A program made the position numbers and the translations under genes. Below, one piece after another: positions 1 through 7,958 of a stretch of DNA of 47,061 nucleotides. This DNA is from Pseudoselenomonas ruminantium. GTDB taxonomy: Bacteria; Bacillota; Negativicutes; Selenomonadales; Selenomonadaceae. The notes under the pieces were generated by a model that ran no database searches, was not told the origin of the DNA, and was given only the letters and a program-made list of their open reading frames with translations. The stretch spans positions 1 to 47,061 of the forward strand of contig CACZHK010000016.1 of the NCBI GenBank assembly GCA_902780915.1, given 5' to 3'. Within the stretch, counting starts at the first letter, position 1, and every line of letters starts with the position of its first letter.

Positions 1-35
1 CCATGCAACGCCTATTGCAGGCGGCCTGAGGATTT

Positions 36-49
36 TATCTCTTGAGATA
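36..49. repeat. 14-bp perfect palindrome at the left edge
   Basis: TATCTCTTGAGATA is a perfect dyad just downstream of the leftmost gene. No open frame can be supported in bases 1-96, so this is an intergenic site of unknown role. It could be an operator or a weak RNA hairpin for the late transcript. Confidence 0.35.
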
Positions 50-96
50 TACGGTTTTCAAGGAGCCGTTAGTATTTTCTATGTGGGAAGTTTGAG

Positions 97-420
97 TTAT
101 GAAAATATATGCCCCAATATTGGGCTTGCGGCAGCTTTGGTTGCATCAAAAAGCAGCGTCTTGGCCTTCTGCATCAAAGAATTTTCAAGCAGGTATTCAA
201 TCCCCATTGGTGTAATCGTGAAATCGCTTGTACACTTTACGCCGGACTTGCCGCCTATCATAGGAACGACCTGTAAACCTTCGACATAGCCACATTCAGC
301 TAAATGCCGCAGAATGTATTGCCAATACTTCTCGTTTATGATGGTCTTTTCTTTGAATTGCTCTATTGAAGCTAAATCAATATCCACACCATCTTTCAAG
401 CACGCATACAGATAGCGCAA
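97..420 (-). CDS. YjcQ-like winged-helix phage protein
   Basis: A protein of about 107 residues starting at TTG (420). The central pattern, a helix, then YWQYILRHLAECGYVEGL, then a strand and a C-terminal ITPMGIEYLLEN segment, matches the YjcQ family of small phage proteins predicted to fold as winged helices. Its molecular role is not established. The gene overlaps the 3' end of the preceding small gene by 25 bases and lies at the downstream end of the visible head cluster. The start is weakly supported: a possible AGGGAG lies about 14 bases upstream, and an upstream in-frame stop excludes a much longer N-terminus. Confidence 0.5.
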   Translation of the reverse strand: MRYLYACLKDGVDIDLASIEQFKEKTIINEKYWQYILRHLAECGYVEGLQVVPMIGGKSGVKCTSDFTITPMGIEYLLENSLMQKAKTLLFDATKAAASPILGHIFS

Positions 421-617
421 TGGAAAATTTTATGCTCCCTTAAATCAGGGGGAATTTGGTGCAATACCGTGCAAGAGACCTCAAAAGTAATCGTTCCCTG
501 TTTGTTCAATGTTTCTATCTTGTAATTTTTACAAGCATGACACAAGGGACAGGAAACCGCCTTTGAGAATCCTGGGCAGTCATACCAAAAAGAAGGGCTG
601 AATTTTCTCTTACTCAT
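396..617 (-). CDS. small cysteine-rich phage protein
   Basis: A 73-residue protein of unknown function. I chose the ATG at 617 because AGGGGAG lies about 10 bases upstream; the open frame extends 12 codons further but has no site there. Cysteines occur as CPLCHAC near residue 24, in the middle, and as CAIC at the C-terminus, suggesting a small metal-binding or disulfide fold. It overlaps the end of the minor head protein gene by 8 bases, so translation is probably coupled. I do not recognise the family. Confidence 0.45.
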   Translation of the reverse strand: MSKRKFSPSFWYDCPGFSKAVSCPLCHACKNYKIETLNKQGTITFEVSCTVLHQIPPDLREHKIFHCAICMRA

Positions 618-2205
618 TTGGAACCACTCTCCCCTGTAGGAAATAGATACCATCTTTTACCTCAATGTTATCTATTTTATACTTCATACCCCTATGAAAC
701 AAAATCTCATCCTGATACTTGTACTTTTTGGCCAAGGGTGCGATATATGCGGCTCCCCTGTAACCCTTTGGTACCTTCAATTTCATTATAACATCTCTGC
801 CGGGGTAATCAAAGGAATTTAATGAGGTTGATGTAAACCCAGCATTAGTATGCTCGTAATCCATCAGCATAGTAACTGCACTGGGGTCAATTTTCTTTCC
901 CGCCCCTGGAATGATGTACTGCAGATTAGTTTTCCGCTGTACGGTTATGTCTTCGGGAATAACGCATTTCTCAAGGGCAGCATCCAGAATATCAATATCC
1001 TTTTGAATCGCCTTTGTAACCTTCCCTTGGTATATCGCATTATTTATCCGTTGAGCGCCAAAGCCAGTGTAGCGGTACAGCGTTTCCTTCTCAACAGCCG
1101 TAAGCGAATTAACCTGCATCGCCATCTGTTCACGGATACTGCCGTTTTCATCCTGAGCCTTTGCCATGTTCACATATTTCTTCTCCCATTCGGGATAAGT
1201 CATATTCTCTGGCACCATGACACGCTTCCCAGTATCCGGGTCACGCGCTGCACGCTTGCCGCTTATCCCTTCATAGTCCCCAAAGTAAGGCACGATGCAG
1301 GAACGGCACCAGCAGTGCATAGGCGGCGCATTGGTTCCAGGCTTATAGTCCTTCACCTTGTACACCTTGCCATCATGCTCCCGGCAGGTTTCCGAGGTTT
1401 TGCGATCAAGGGTGGCCACAAACTCGTATTCCTCAACATCAAGGTCAGCAAAACAATCCCGCTGGGCTTTTCCGCTGATGAAGGCGCTTTCCGTCATCAC
1501 CAGGCGAGCAACTGAGGACTTGGCAGCATTCATCCTCCTGGCGATGTTCTTGACCGCCGCATCGAGCTTATCGCCACGGGCAACGGCGTTCTGCATCTCC
1601 TGCTGAAGCGTGCTTACCAGTTTGTCCTTGTCCCTCCATAGTCTGTCAGAGAAATTCTTGCCATCAGCGGCCCAGGGATTCTTGACGATAGTATCAATGC
1701 GCCGAGGATCTGTGGCAGCCAGATTGTAATGGACTCCCATGCTGGTATCTATCGTGAAGGCACTCCTGCGGAAGCCTTCGGTATAGATATCCTTCATGAG
1801 CTTGTCCAGTCCATCCACCTGATTGCCATACAGCACCTCAAGCTGTTGCTGGAGCTGGAGCTTCAAGGCCTCGAAACGTGAGATATGTACCCTTGCGGAT
1901 GCGTTTTCCAGCTGCTTTGCCCATTTGTCGGTATAGCGGCTCTCTCGCCCCCGCTTGATATACTCTTCCACAGTCCAGTGGAACTCTTTCAGTTCATCCC
2001 TGGAAAGCAGTTTGCGGGCTTCGGCAGCCGAGATTTCATTGTTCTCGCCCAGCCGCTTGTACCAGCGGGCAATCTCCTTTTCAATCTCGGCCAGCGTCAG
2101 CCGGAACTGCCTTTCGACCTCATCGGCATTGTACCTCTCGCCTTTTTTCAAAAGCGCCGCTTCGAGTTCTTCAAACCGGCGCTGCCAATAAGCAGAACTC
2201 TTCAC
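610..2205 (-). CDS. phage minor head protein fused to ADP-ribosyltransferase
   Basis: A 531-residue capsid-associated protein. Residues about 1-345 form an SPP1 gp7/Mu F-type head morphogenesis domain, ending with the family signature ATLDRKTSETCREHDG and a PPMHCWCRSC cysteine cluster. Residues about 375-531 resemble an ADP-ribosyltransferase of the R-S-E class: an Arg in ITVQRKTN, the STS motif in GFTSTSLN, and a final YQDEILF. That last motif is Q-x-E, as in C3-type enzymes, rather than the E-x-E of arginine-specific enzymes. The start is GTG at 2205, six bases after AAAGGAG. Head-ART fusions are known in phages, and delivery of the toxin domain with the virion is inference. The gene follows the capsid gene directly. 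Confidence 0.85.
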   Translation of the reverse strand: MKSSAYWQRRFEELEAALLKKGERYNADEVERQFRLTLAEIEKEIARWYKRLGENNEISAAEARKLLSRDELKEFHWTVEEYIKRGRESRYTDKWAKQLENASARVHISRFEALKLQLQQQLEVLYGNQVDGLDKLMKDIYTEGFRRSAFTIDTSMGVHYNLAATDPRRIDTIVKNPWAADGKNFSDRLWRDKDKLVSTLQQEMQNAVARGDKLDAAVKNIARRMNAAKSSVARLVMTESAFISGKAQRDCFADLDVEEYEFVATLDRKTSETCREHDGKVYKVKDYKPGTNAPPMHCWCRSCIVPYFGDYEGISGKRAARDPDTGKRVMVPENMTYPEWEKKYVNMAKAQDENGSIREQMAMQVNSLTAVEKETLYRYTGFGAQRINNAIYQGKVTKAIQKDIDILDAALEKCVIPEDITVQRKTNLQYIIPGAGKKIDPSAVTMLMDYEHTNAGFTSTSLNSFDYPGRDVIMKLKVPKGYRGAAYIAPLAKKYKYQDEILFHRGMKYKIDNIEVKDGIYFLQGRVVPNE

Positions 2206-2220
2206 GCGGCGCTCCTTTCA

Positions 2221-3208
2221 TCAGCCCAGCTTGTGCTTGAAGCAAACCATGCGGATTGCCTTCGGCTCGTAAACGCGCTCCCAGTTCTTCGCATTGGCCA
2301 GCTCAGTACGGCTTACGGTTTCAGTGTTGGCACGGACGAGGTTCGTGAACTTGATTCCACGCGGATGCAGGATGAAGGTCTTGCGGTTGATGAGGTAATC
2401 CACGCCGGAACCCTTGCGCTTCTCGCGGTCAAGCTCAGTCGGCACGAAGCCCACAGGAGCCCCATTGCCGTATGCGATGGCACCATTGCCGAACAGGTAA
2501 GTGGTGTACACGCCCTCAGCCACAGGGCAGCCATCATCGACAATGACACGGCGGCCCTGGTAAGTGTCGAATTCCACGCTCGTGGAATCGCGCTCAGTCT
2601 GGATAAGATTCTGCTTCTTCAGATATGCCTTGGTAGCAGAGTGCATAGCCACTGCCGTCAGCTGCCCCTGCGCATCCCCCAGGAGCTGGCAGGCATCGAT
2701 GAAGGCGCTGGCGGAAATATTGGCGGCGCTGCCAGTTTCGCCGGAGATATCCAGGATATGGTCTTCCAGCGGGGTCACGGTGGTTGCGCTTGCGCCCTCG
2801 CCCTCCGTGTAAGAACCAAACACGCCGTTCAGTTCATTGATAAGCTCCTTCTGCATATCACGGGCCCAGAAGCCTGCCACCAGAGACCCAATAGCAGCCA
2901 TGGGGTCCTTGCCTGCCAGAGCTGCGGAAAGGTCAGTGGCGCTCCATGCCTTGGCACGGCGGATAGTGGTGGAGACATCCTTCTTGCTGGTGATTTTGGC
3001 AGCAGTAAGGTCAGCACCCTCCACCACATTTTCAGAGTCACCAGTCAGATCCTCGAAGAACGGCATGTTATGCACCGGGGCGGCTGTCAAACTCCGGAGA
3101 GTGAGCGATAATGCCGCTCTGGAACAATGCGGAAAGTTCCAAGGTCTTCTGCACCGTGTACGGCGTGAAAAGCTCAGGAACGATAACATCAGCCAAAGTA
3201 GTACCCAT
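2221..3208 (-). CDS. major capsid protein, frame broken near the N-terminus
   Basis: The capsid-like sequence runs from HNMPFFEDLTG to the C-terminal FKHKLG, with typical coat elements (ENVVEGADL, a long spine helix, QGRRVIVDDG, GIKF). The proper start is ATG 3208, preceded by AAGGAGG at 9 bases, and encodes MGTTLADVIVPELFTPYTVQ. That frame hits TAA about 46 codons in. The downstream coat frame is +1 and has no plausible start. Dropping one C from the CCCC run (3077-3080) fuses the two smoothly as DSRP-VHNMPFF. Either the gene is mutated in a decaying prophage or the sequence has a one-base homopolymer error. A programmed shift is less likely. The gene follows the scaffold gene. Confidence 0.85.
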
Positions 3209-3222
3209 AATTCAATTCCTCC

Positions 3223-3852
3223 TTAAATTGTCACACCCGCCTCGGCCGCCATAGCGCGCGCCTGCTCGGGATTCTCTCTAAGCATCTTGCCCTGCTCCGT
3301 CAGATTAAAGGTTTCCTTCTTGAACGGATTCGTGGCAGGCGGGTTGCTGCCCCCGCCATTCGGATTGTATTGAGGGTTGCTGCCGGGCGCACTCTTGAAA
3401 AGGAATGCCTTATCCTTTTTCAGAGCTTCCACCTGTTCAGTAAGCCCAGTGACTTTTCCATCCTCACCCAGGATGAGTTTTGCCTTGTCGATAAGGCCTG
3501 CCACAATATCGGTATCCTGTGCGCTATCGGCAATAGCCAGCTTCACAGCAGTCTCAATCTTCAAGGCTTTGGCCTGTGCCTCAAATTCTGCTTTCTGCTG
3601 CTTGTTGGCGGCCTGCAGGTTTTCAATCTCCTTTTTAAGGCCCTCATTATCGCCGGCAGATTTCTTCAGGGCGGTGAGCTGTTTGTCGCGTTCTGCCAGC
3701 TGGTCAGTCAGCGACTTCTTCGACTCATTGACCTCGTTGAAGCGGGCCTTCGTTACAAAGTCCCCATCAAGGTAATCCTTCACAGCCTTTTCTGCCGCCT
3801 CCATCTTGTCCTCAGCGACACCGATATTCTTGAGCAGTTCTTTGATTGTCAT
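3223..3852 (-). CDS. phage capsid scaffolding protein (GP20 family)
   Basis: A 209-residue acidic protein with a long coiled coil (residues about 45-105, rich in K, E and Q), a middle helical part, and a Gly/Asn/Pro-rich linker before a C-terminal helix. This is the architecture of Phage_GP20 minor structural/scaffold proteins, which guide coat assembly and then leave the prohead. It lies between portal and coat genes, the usual scaffold position. ATG 3852 is preceded by AGGAGAG. The coat gene's ribosome site begins just after its stop. Confidence 0.8.
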   Translation of the reverse strand: MTIKELLKNIGVAEDKMEAAEKAVKDYLDGDFVTKARFNEVNESKKSLTDQLAERDKQLTALKKSAGDNEGLKKEIENLQAANKQQKAEFEAQAKALKIETAVKLAIADSAQDTDIVAGLIDKAKLILGEDGKVTGLTEQVEALKKDKAFLFKSAPGSNPQYNPNGGGSNPPATNPFKKETFNLTEQGKMLRENPEQARAMAAEAGVTI

Positions 3853-3906
3853 GGTTCATTCTCTCCTATCCGGTTTTTACGGTGGTAACCTAGCCACCAA
3901 AAGGAA

Positions 3907-4092
3907 TTATTTTTCGGTCTTCGTAGCTCTCTTCTTGGGCACGGCCTTATCAGCCACTAAAAAAGGCGTATCCGCATTGATGCATTTCTGCAACAGCTGA
4001 ATTACGCCATTCTCATTGGAAGTCTTCATCACAGCCGAAATCGGGAAATCCTGCCCAAACTTTTTTGCATACAAGCAGAGAAGCTCATACAT
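3907..4092 (-). CDS. small phage protein between portal and scaffold
   Basis: A 61-residue protein starting MYELLCLYAKKFG at ATG 4092. The site GGAGGTG six bases upstream decides this start over an upstream in-frame one. It overlaps the portal stop by 8 bases. The C-terminus is basic (PKKRATKTEK). The position suggests a small head accessory protein, but I do not recognise the family. Confidence 0.6.
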   Translation of the reverse strand: MYELLCLYAKKFGQDFPISAVMKTSNENGVIQLLQKCINADTPFLVADKAVPKKRATKTEK

Positions 4093-5488
4093 CCTCTTCA
4101 CCTCCCTCATCAGCAGACGGCAGGTCAATGCCATAGCTGTTCATGGTCTCCATCTCTTCCCGGGTCTCTTTCTCGATTTGCTCCAGTTCCTTCTCCGCAT
4201 CTTCCACAAAAGGATGATTCTTGAGGATGGTTTTCTTCGAGACAATCCCCACAGAATTCTTGCACATGCCCGCCAGCTCTGCATCATTGCGTATGCTGGT
4301 GCGCGTCCAGGTCTGGATAATCTGGCCTGCTTCCTGCCCATGCGCCCTGCAAATGGCTCGGACAAGTTCTGCAAGCCCTATCCGGAACTCTGTTTCCATA
4401 AGCCCTGCCTTAATCTCCAGCAAAGCATACAGGAATTTCATGGCCTCACCGCTGGTGGAGTCAATGCCCTGCTGCTGAGGGTCAATGCCCTGCCCGGTGT
4501 CGAAGATGGCCTTGCGTGTAAGCTCCAGCAGCTTGTCCCTGGCTTCCACAGGAATATCAATGTTGAGAGTGGACACGCCACTCCTGTCACCATCCCCCGC
4601 AGAATCCACCTGGATGGACTTGTAATACTTGAGATCTGACAGGAATTGCTTCATGTCCTGCCCGCCATAGTTGGTGAGCACCAGGATAACCTCCTGGATA
4701 TCCTCCAAATCGTCCACAAAGCCGCTGAATGTCTTGTCGTAGGTATCGATAAGCCCCTTCACCGCATCCAGGTCGCGGGTGGCAATGTTGTTGTTAAAGA
4801 AGGGGATAAAAGGCACCCTGCCCCAATTATGGAGCAACCTGTAATCTGCATCCGTCAGCCCTGCCGTGTAGAAGTCGGTGAACATTGGATAATAGGTCAG
4901 CCCGTCAAAGGTTTCACTGCCACGCTTGCGGAAGGCCTCGCAGACAGTATCTGTCCAATACTCGTAAATGTCCCATTCATCGCCGTTCTCGTCAAAGTCC
5001 GTGTAGACCCGCAGAACCGCCAGCAGCTTCTTGTCCAGCTTACGACTCCATACCGGGATAATCTGATAGCTGGGCACCACACCATAGGCAAAGCCCTCTG
5101 CTTCATCCAGCCAGTAATGAAGCCACGCAACACCCGCATTGCTGGCATTGATGCACAGCTCTTTGACCTTCTGGGCGTATCTATCGCCCAAATCCTCAGC
5201 CACCGTCTTATTCAGGCCATCATTTCCCACATCGAACAAAGGCGGAGCCGTGAACATATAGCCAGCCTTCTGATTGACCAAGAGCTGGTAGAAGGAAAAG
5301 GGAATTTTGTTATCCGCACTACGCAACGGGTTCCCTGCTTCCTGCTCAGTCTCCCGGTGCTTCGGCGGGCGGTAGATGATATCGTTCTTTACCCGATAAT
5401 ACCTGTCCCCCTCGGCCGCCCTGCTCATGAAATCCGCATGCCCCTGCACATGCCTGTTAATCAGCTTCTTCGCTGCTTCAATTTCCAC
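4085..5488 (-). CDS. phage portal protein (SPP1 Gp6-like)
   Basis: A 467-residue portal protein forming the dodecameric ring through which DNA is packaged. The start is GTG 5488, with GGGAGGTGA just upstream; the longer open frame would run back over the terminase gene. Recognisable segments are the N-terminal HADFMSRAAEGDRYYRVKND, NKIPFSFYQLLVNQKAGYMF, the stem region FDDLEDIQEVILVL-like part (FVDDLEDIQEVILVLTNYGG) and the QGIDSTSGEAMKFLY crown segment. It starts 13 bases after the terminase stop and overlaps the next small gene by 8 bases. Confidence 0.93.
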   Translation of the reverse strand: MEIEAAKKLINRHVQGHADFMSRAAEGDRYYRVKNDIIYRPPKHRETEQEAGNPLRSADNKIPFSFYQLLVNQKAGYMFTAPPLFDVGNDGLNKTVAEDLGDRYAQKVKELCINASNAGVAWLHYWLDEAEGFAYGVVPSYQIIPVWSRKLDKKLLAVLRVYTDFDENGDEWDIYEYWTDTVCEAFRKRGSETFDGLTYYPMFTDFYTAGLTDADYRLLHNWGRVPFIPFFNNNIATRDLDAVKGLIDTYDKTFSGFVDDLEDIQEVILVLTNYGGQDMKQFLSDLKYYKSIQVDSAGDGDRSGVSTLNIDIPVEARDKLLELTRKAIFDTGQGIDPQQQGIDSTSGEAMKFLYALLEIKAGLMETEFRIGLAELVRAICRAHGQEAGQIIQTWTRTSIRNDAELAGMCKNSVGIVSKKTILKNHPFVEDAEKELEQIEKETREEMETMNSYGIDLPSADEGGEEDV

Positions 5489-5501
5489 TGAATCACCTCC
5501 C

Positions 5502-6746
5502 TCATTGGAAAATACGGATGCCACCTGCTCGCATGACTTCAGACATGCCATAGCGGACTGCATCTATCGTATGGTTATTTTCGTCTGGATAAGCGGAAAC
5601 AAATTGCCCCTGCCTGTTCCGCTGATATTCGTAGGTCACGAATTCCCGGTAGGCATTGGGGCATCTGCGCTTATCAATATAGATTTTTGCCCGGTCCTGC
5701 AGCCACTTGATACCATGCTCCACAGAGTCGCGACCCTTGCGGGCTCCTGTAATGCGCAGGCCGTAATCCCGCATCTCTGCAATGGATTTCGGCTCAGCAG
5801 AATCAGCAATAAGGCGGTCTGTTTTCACCCGTGGCTTAAGCATCTCAGCCGCCATGCTGTTCTTGAGTTTCTGCTGGTAAATCTCATCGAAGATATAGAG
5901 TTCTTCCCTCTTGGCATCGTAATGCATACCCACATACGCCAACGGGTCCATGGAGAAGCCGAAGTCAAGGCCGTGATACAGATGGTCAAAGGCGGCAATA
6001 TCATCGTCAGATAGGCGCTTATCCTCCACATTGTCGAACACTGCCCCGCCGGTGCCAGTGACTTCTCCCAGATATTCATGCCTATAGGCCTGCTCATTCT
6101 TTTCCTTCAGCCTGGCGGCATCTTTGAAAAACTGCTCCCCCAGCCAATCCTGGGGCACCATCTCAAAGGTAGAATGATGTACCATGCGGGCAGCATCGTC
6201 CAGCAGTTGCTCTTCATTCACCCATGAGTTTTGGCTCTTGGGCGGATTGAAAGAGCAGAACTCCCAGTACCTGGGACCGCCACGCAGGAGCGACTGATTG
6301 AGGTTTCTGATTTCCTCCATGCCGCTGAACTGGTCAAGCTCCTCCAGCCAAACTATCCCGATGTAGCCAAAGGGCAATTTGATGGACTTGATTTTCTGCG
6401 GGTCATCACAGCCAAAGAAAAGGATTTTCTGACCTGTCGTTTTGTAGGTGATTTCATGCGGGCTGGTCTTGTACTTGAATTTGTCCATAAGGCCCAGCTG
6501 TTCGATTCCCCATTGTACCTGCGGATATACACTGTTCTTGATAGTGTTGCCGACCTTGCGAAGCACCACCGCGTGGCAATCGGGATTCTGGATCAGCAGC
6601 TGAGGAATCTCGATGCTGATATACGAGGACTTGGTAGAGCCACGGCCACCCTTCAGCCAGTAATAAGTATGGCCATGCCGTTTGATATCCTGATGAACGC
6701 CCCAGAACGACCTGGCCACAATATTACTCAGCCGTATCGTCGTCAT
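5502..6746 (-). CDS. terL: phage terminase large subunit
   Basis: A 414-residue packaging motor. The N-terminal ATPase shows the Walker A-like GGRGSTKSS (about residues 33-41) and the Walker B GIVWLEELDQF (about 127-137). The C-terminal RNase H-like nuclease shows LDFGFSMDP, IADSAEPKSI and HTIDAVRYG, supplying the acidic metal ligands. This is the PBSX/Terminase_3 type. ATG 6746 has AAGGAGG upstream. It is followed directly by the portal gene and separated from terS by a small gene and an inserted plus-strand moron. Confidence 0.95.
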   Translation of the reverse strand: MTTIRLSNIVARSFWGVHQDIKRHGHTYYWLKGGRGSTKSSYISIEIPQLLIQNPDCHAVVLRKVGNTIKNSVYPQVQWGIEQLGLMDKFKYKTSPHEITYKTTGQKILFFGCDDPQKIKSIKLPFGYIGIVWLEELDQFSGMEEIRNLNQSLLRGGPRYWEFCSFNPPKSQNSWVNEEQLLDDAARMVHHSTFEMVPQDWLGEQFFKDAARLKEKNEQAYRHEYLGEVTGTGGAVFDNVEDKRLSDDDIAAFDHLYHGLDFGFSMDPLAYVGMHYDAKREELYIFDEIYQQKLKNSMAAEMLKPRVKTDRLIADSAEPKSIAEMRDYGLRITGARKGRDSVEHGIKWLQDRAKIYIDKRRCPNAYREFVTYEYQRNRQGQFVSAYPDENNHTIDAVRYGMSEVMRAGGIRIFQ

Positions 6747-6760
6747 CCGTGTCGTCCTCC

Positions 6761-6943
6761 TTACTCATCAATAAACTCAATCCCATTTTCGTGAATCTCA
6801 ACGTTCAGTCCCTCTAAATTAATCTCCTGCCCGCTCGGGCTCAAAAAAGCTGCCATCCACTTACCTGTACGACGTTCTTTTACTGCTGTTCCCCAGAAAT
6901 AGGTATATACTTCCCACTGAAAAAGACTAACCACTTTCTGCAC
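6761..6943 (-). CDS. small hypothetical phage protein
   Basis: A 60-residue protein beginning VQKVVSLFQWEVYTYF at GTG 6943, supported by GGAGGAAG four bases upstream. An acidic C-terminus ends IEHGIEF-like (NVEIHENGIEFIDE). It sits 14 bases before terL. I see no known domain. Its 5' end abuts the divergent promoter of the plus-strand moron. Confidence 0.5.
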   Translation of the reverse strand: MQKVVSLFQWEVYTYFWGTAVKERRTGKWMAAFLSPSGQEINLEGLNVEIHENGIEFIDE

Positions 6944-6957
6944 TATACTTCCTCCAG

Positions 6958-6966
6958 TGATATAAT
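6958..6966 (+). promoter_or_regulatory. extended -10 promoter of the DUF2188 moron
   Basis: TG-A-TATAAT forms a consensus extended -10 element, which compensates for the lack of a clear -35. The predicted start is near 6973, giving a leader of about 19 bases before the ATG at 6992. Confidence 0.6.
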
Positions 6967-6991
6967 TGACTATTGGAAGGAGGTGATTACT

Positions 6992-7210
6992 ATGCCGAAT
7001 CAGCATGTTGTTCCGCGTGGAAATGGGTGGGCTGTCAAAGGCGAGGGTAACAGTCGCGCCACCGCCATTACCAACACCAAGCAAGAAGCTATCGACAGGG
7101 CCCGTGAAATTTCCCGAAATCAGGGCACTGAATTAGTCATTCACAATCGTAATGGACAGATCAGTCAAAAAGATTCTCATGGGCACGATCCATTCCCGCC
7201 AAAAGGATAA
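6992..7210 (+). CDS. DUF2188 family protein (moron)
   Basis: A 72-residue protein with the DUF2188 pattern: HVVPRGNGWAVKGEGNSRAT, then a helix TKQEAIDRAREISRNQ and a strand ELVIHNRNGQI ending in a HGHDP tail. Its function is unknown. ATG 6992 is nine bases after AAGGAGG. It is the only plus-strand gene among late minus-strand genes, with its own extended -10 promoter upstream and a terminator downstream, so it fits the definition of a moron that can be expressed from the lysogen. Confidence 0.8.
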   Translation: MPNQHVVPRGNGWAVKGEGNSRATAITNTKQEAIDRAREISRNQGTELVIHNRNGQISQKDSHGHDPFPPKG

Positions 7211-7233
7211 GATCATCTAACACATTTCCACCC

Positions 7234-7265
7234 AAAGGCTGTGCTACTAAGCGCGGCCTTTTATT
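7234..7265 (+). terminator. intrinsic terminator after the DUF2188 gene
   Basis: AAAGGC and GCCTTT arms with further G-C and G-U pairs enclose a TACTAA loop, followed on the plus strand by TTTTATT. It overlaps the 3' end of terS. Confidence 0.6.
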
Positions 7266-7770
7266 GTGTCTCCTCATCCGTGTCATCCTCCCTCAAATCA
7301 TCAACAATCTGCACCGATTCCACGCCGTTCGCTTTCTCCAAGCTTTCCAGTTCGGAATCAAGGCGCTTGATGCGTGCCTCCTGTTCTGCCACATCCATCT
7401 GACGCGGGAAGCGCTTGAGAAGCTGCTGGGCGGCATTGAGCCTGTCTCTTGAGGAAATCCGTGTCTCGATTATCCGGGCTTCGCTGCAACCATCGCCAGT
7501 GCCCTCGGTCACTATATTTTCATCCGTCAGTTCGCCGCGCAGTGCTGATGTGAGGAATTCCATAACCTCCGTAATATCCGCTGTGCGTTTGGAGCGGATT
7601 TCTTTCTGCCGGTCATGAATAGCCTGCTGAATTACAGGTTTTTGCAGGTTTTCCTGTCCAGACCTAGAGGCTGTCCTGGGACTGTACCCCGCCTGTCTTG
7701 CAGCCTCACTGGCATTACCCGTCTCAATGTACGCATCAACAAAAGCTTCCTGCTTTGGAGTCAATTTCAT
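7261..7770 (-). CDS. terS: phage terminase small subunit
   Basis: A 169-residue DNA-recognition subunit of the terminase. The N-terminal MKLTPKQEAFVDAYIETGN followed by ASEAARQAGYSPRTASRSG is the typical Terminase_2 helix-turn-helix. The middle and C-terminal parts are helical, with an acidic tail (LREDDTDEE) likely contacting TerL. ATG 7770 follows GGTGGTG. It is the first gene after the proposed late promoter, with a hairpin-bearing leader of about 100 bases. Confidence 0.92.
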   Translation of the reverse strand: MKLTPKQEAFVDAYIETGNASEAARQAGYSPRTASRSGQENLQKPVIQQAIHDRQKEIRSKRTADITEVMEFLTSALRGELTDENIVTEGTGDGCSEARIIETRISSRDRLNAAQQLLKRFPRQMDVAEQEARIKRLDSELESLEKANGVESVQIVDDLREDDTDEETQ

Positions 7771-7798
7771 CACATCACCACCACACTTCCTTCCCTCG

Positions 7799-7842
7799 CA
7801 CCAGAAAAGGCGCTGCCTGTTTCGGCAACGCCCTATCTGGTG
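7799..7842 (-). promoter_or_regulatory. two-part hairpin in the late-gene leader
   Basis: The outer arms CACCAGA/TCTGGTG are perfect, and the inner arms GGCGCTGCC/GGCAACGCC pair at 8 of 9 positions around a six-base loop. It lies between the proposed late start site (about 7868) and terS. No U tract follows on the minus strand. It may be an RNA regulatory element or part of the packaging recognition site next to terS. Confidence 0.5.
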
Positions 7843-7874
7843 ATGTGTATTTTAGAGAGATTTTCAATGATATT

Positions 7875-7915
7875 ATTGTAACACGGGAAATCTGCCTTTT
7901 AAGGTAACCTTAAAA
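7875..7915 (-). promoter_or_regulatory. late promoter with activator-type palindrome
   Basis: On the minus strand the -10 element is TACAAT (7880-7875). No good -35 is present; instead a dyad TTTTAAGGT-A-ACCTTAAAA (7897-7915) is centred near -38. This arrangement is typical of promoters activated by a protein bound next to the polymerase. A candidate activator is encoded immediately upstream. Confidence 0.5.
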
Positions 7916-7958
7916 CATTTTTATTTCAATCTGGCATGGACATCTGCCACTCTGCCGA

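Noticed and set aside
3077..3080. Programmed +1 frameshift in the capsid gene.
   Set aside because: Known capsid recoding makes C-terminal variants, whereas here the unshifted product would be only about 46 residues; mutation or sequence error is simpler.
1885..3111. A 408-codon plus-strand open frame opposite the head genes.
   Set aside because: It lies opposite the well-supported minor head and capsid genes and shows no domain; it is a shadow frame.
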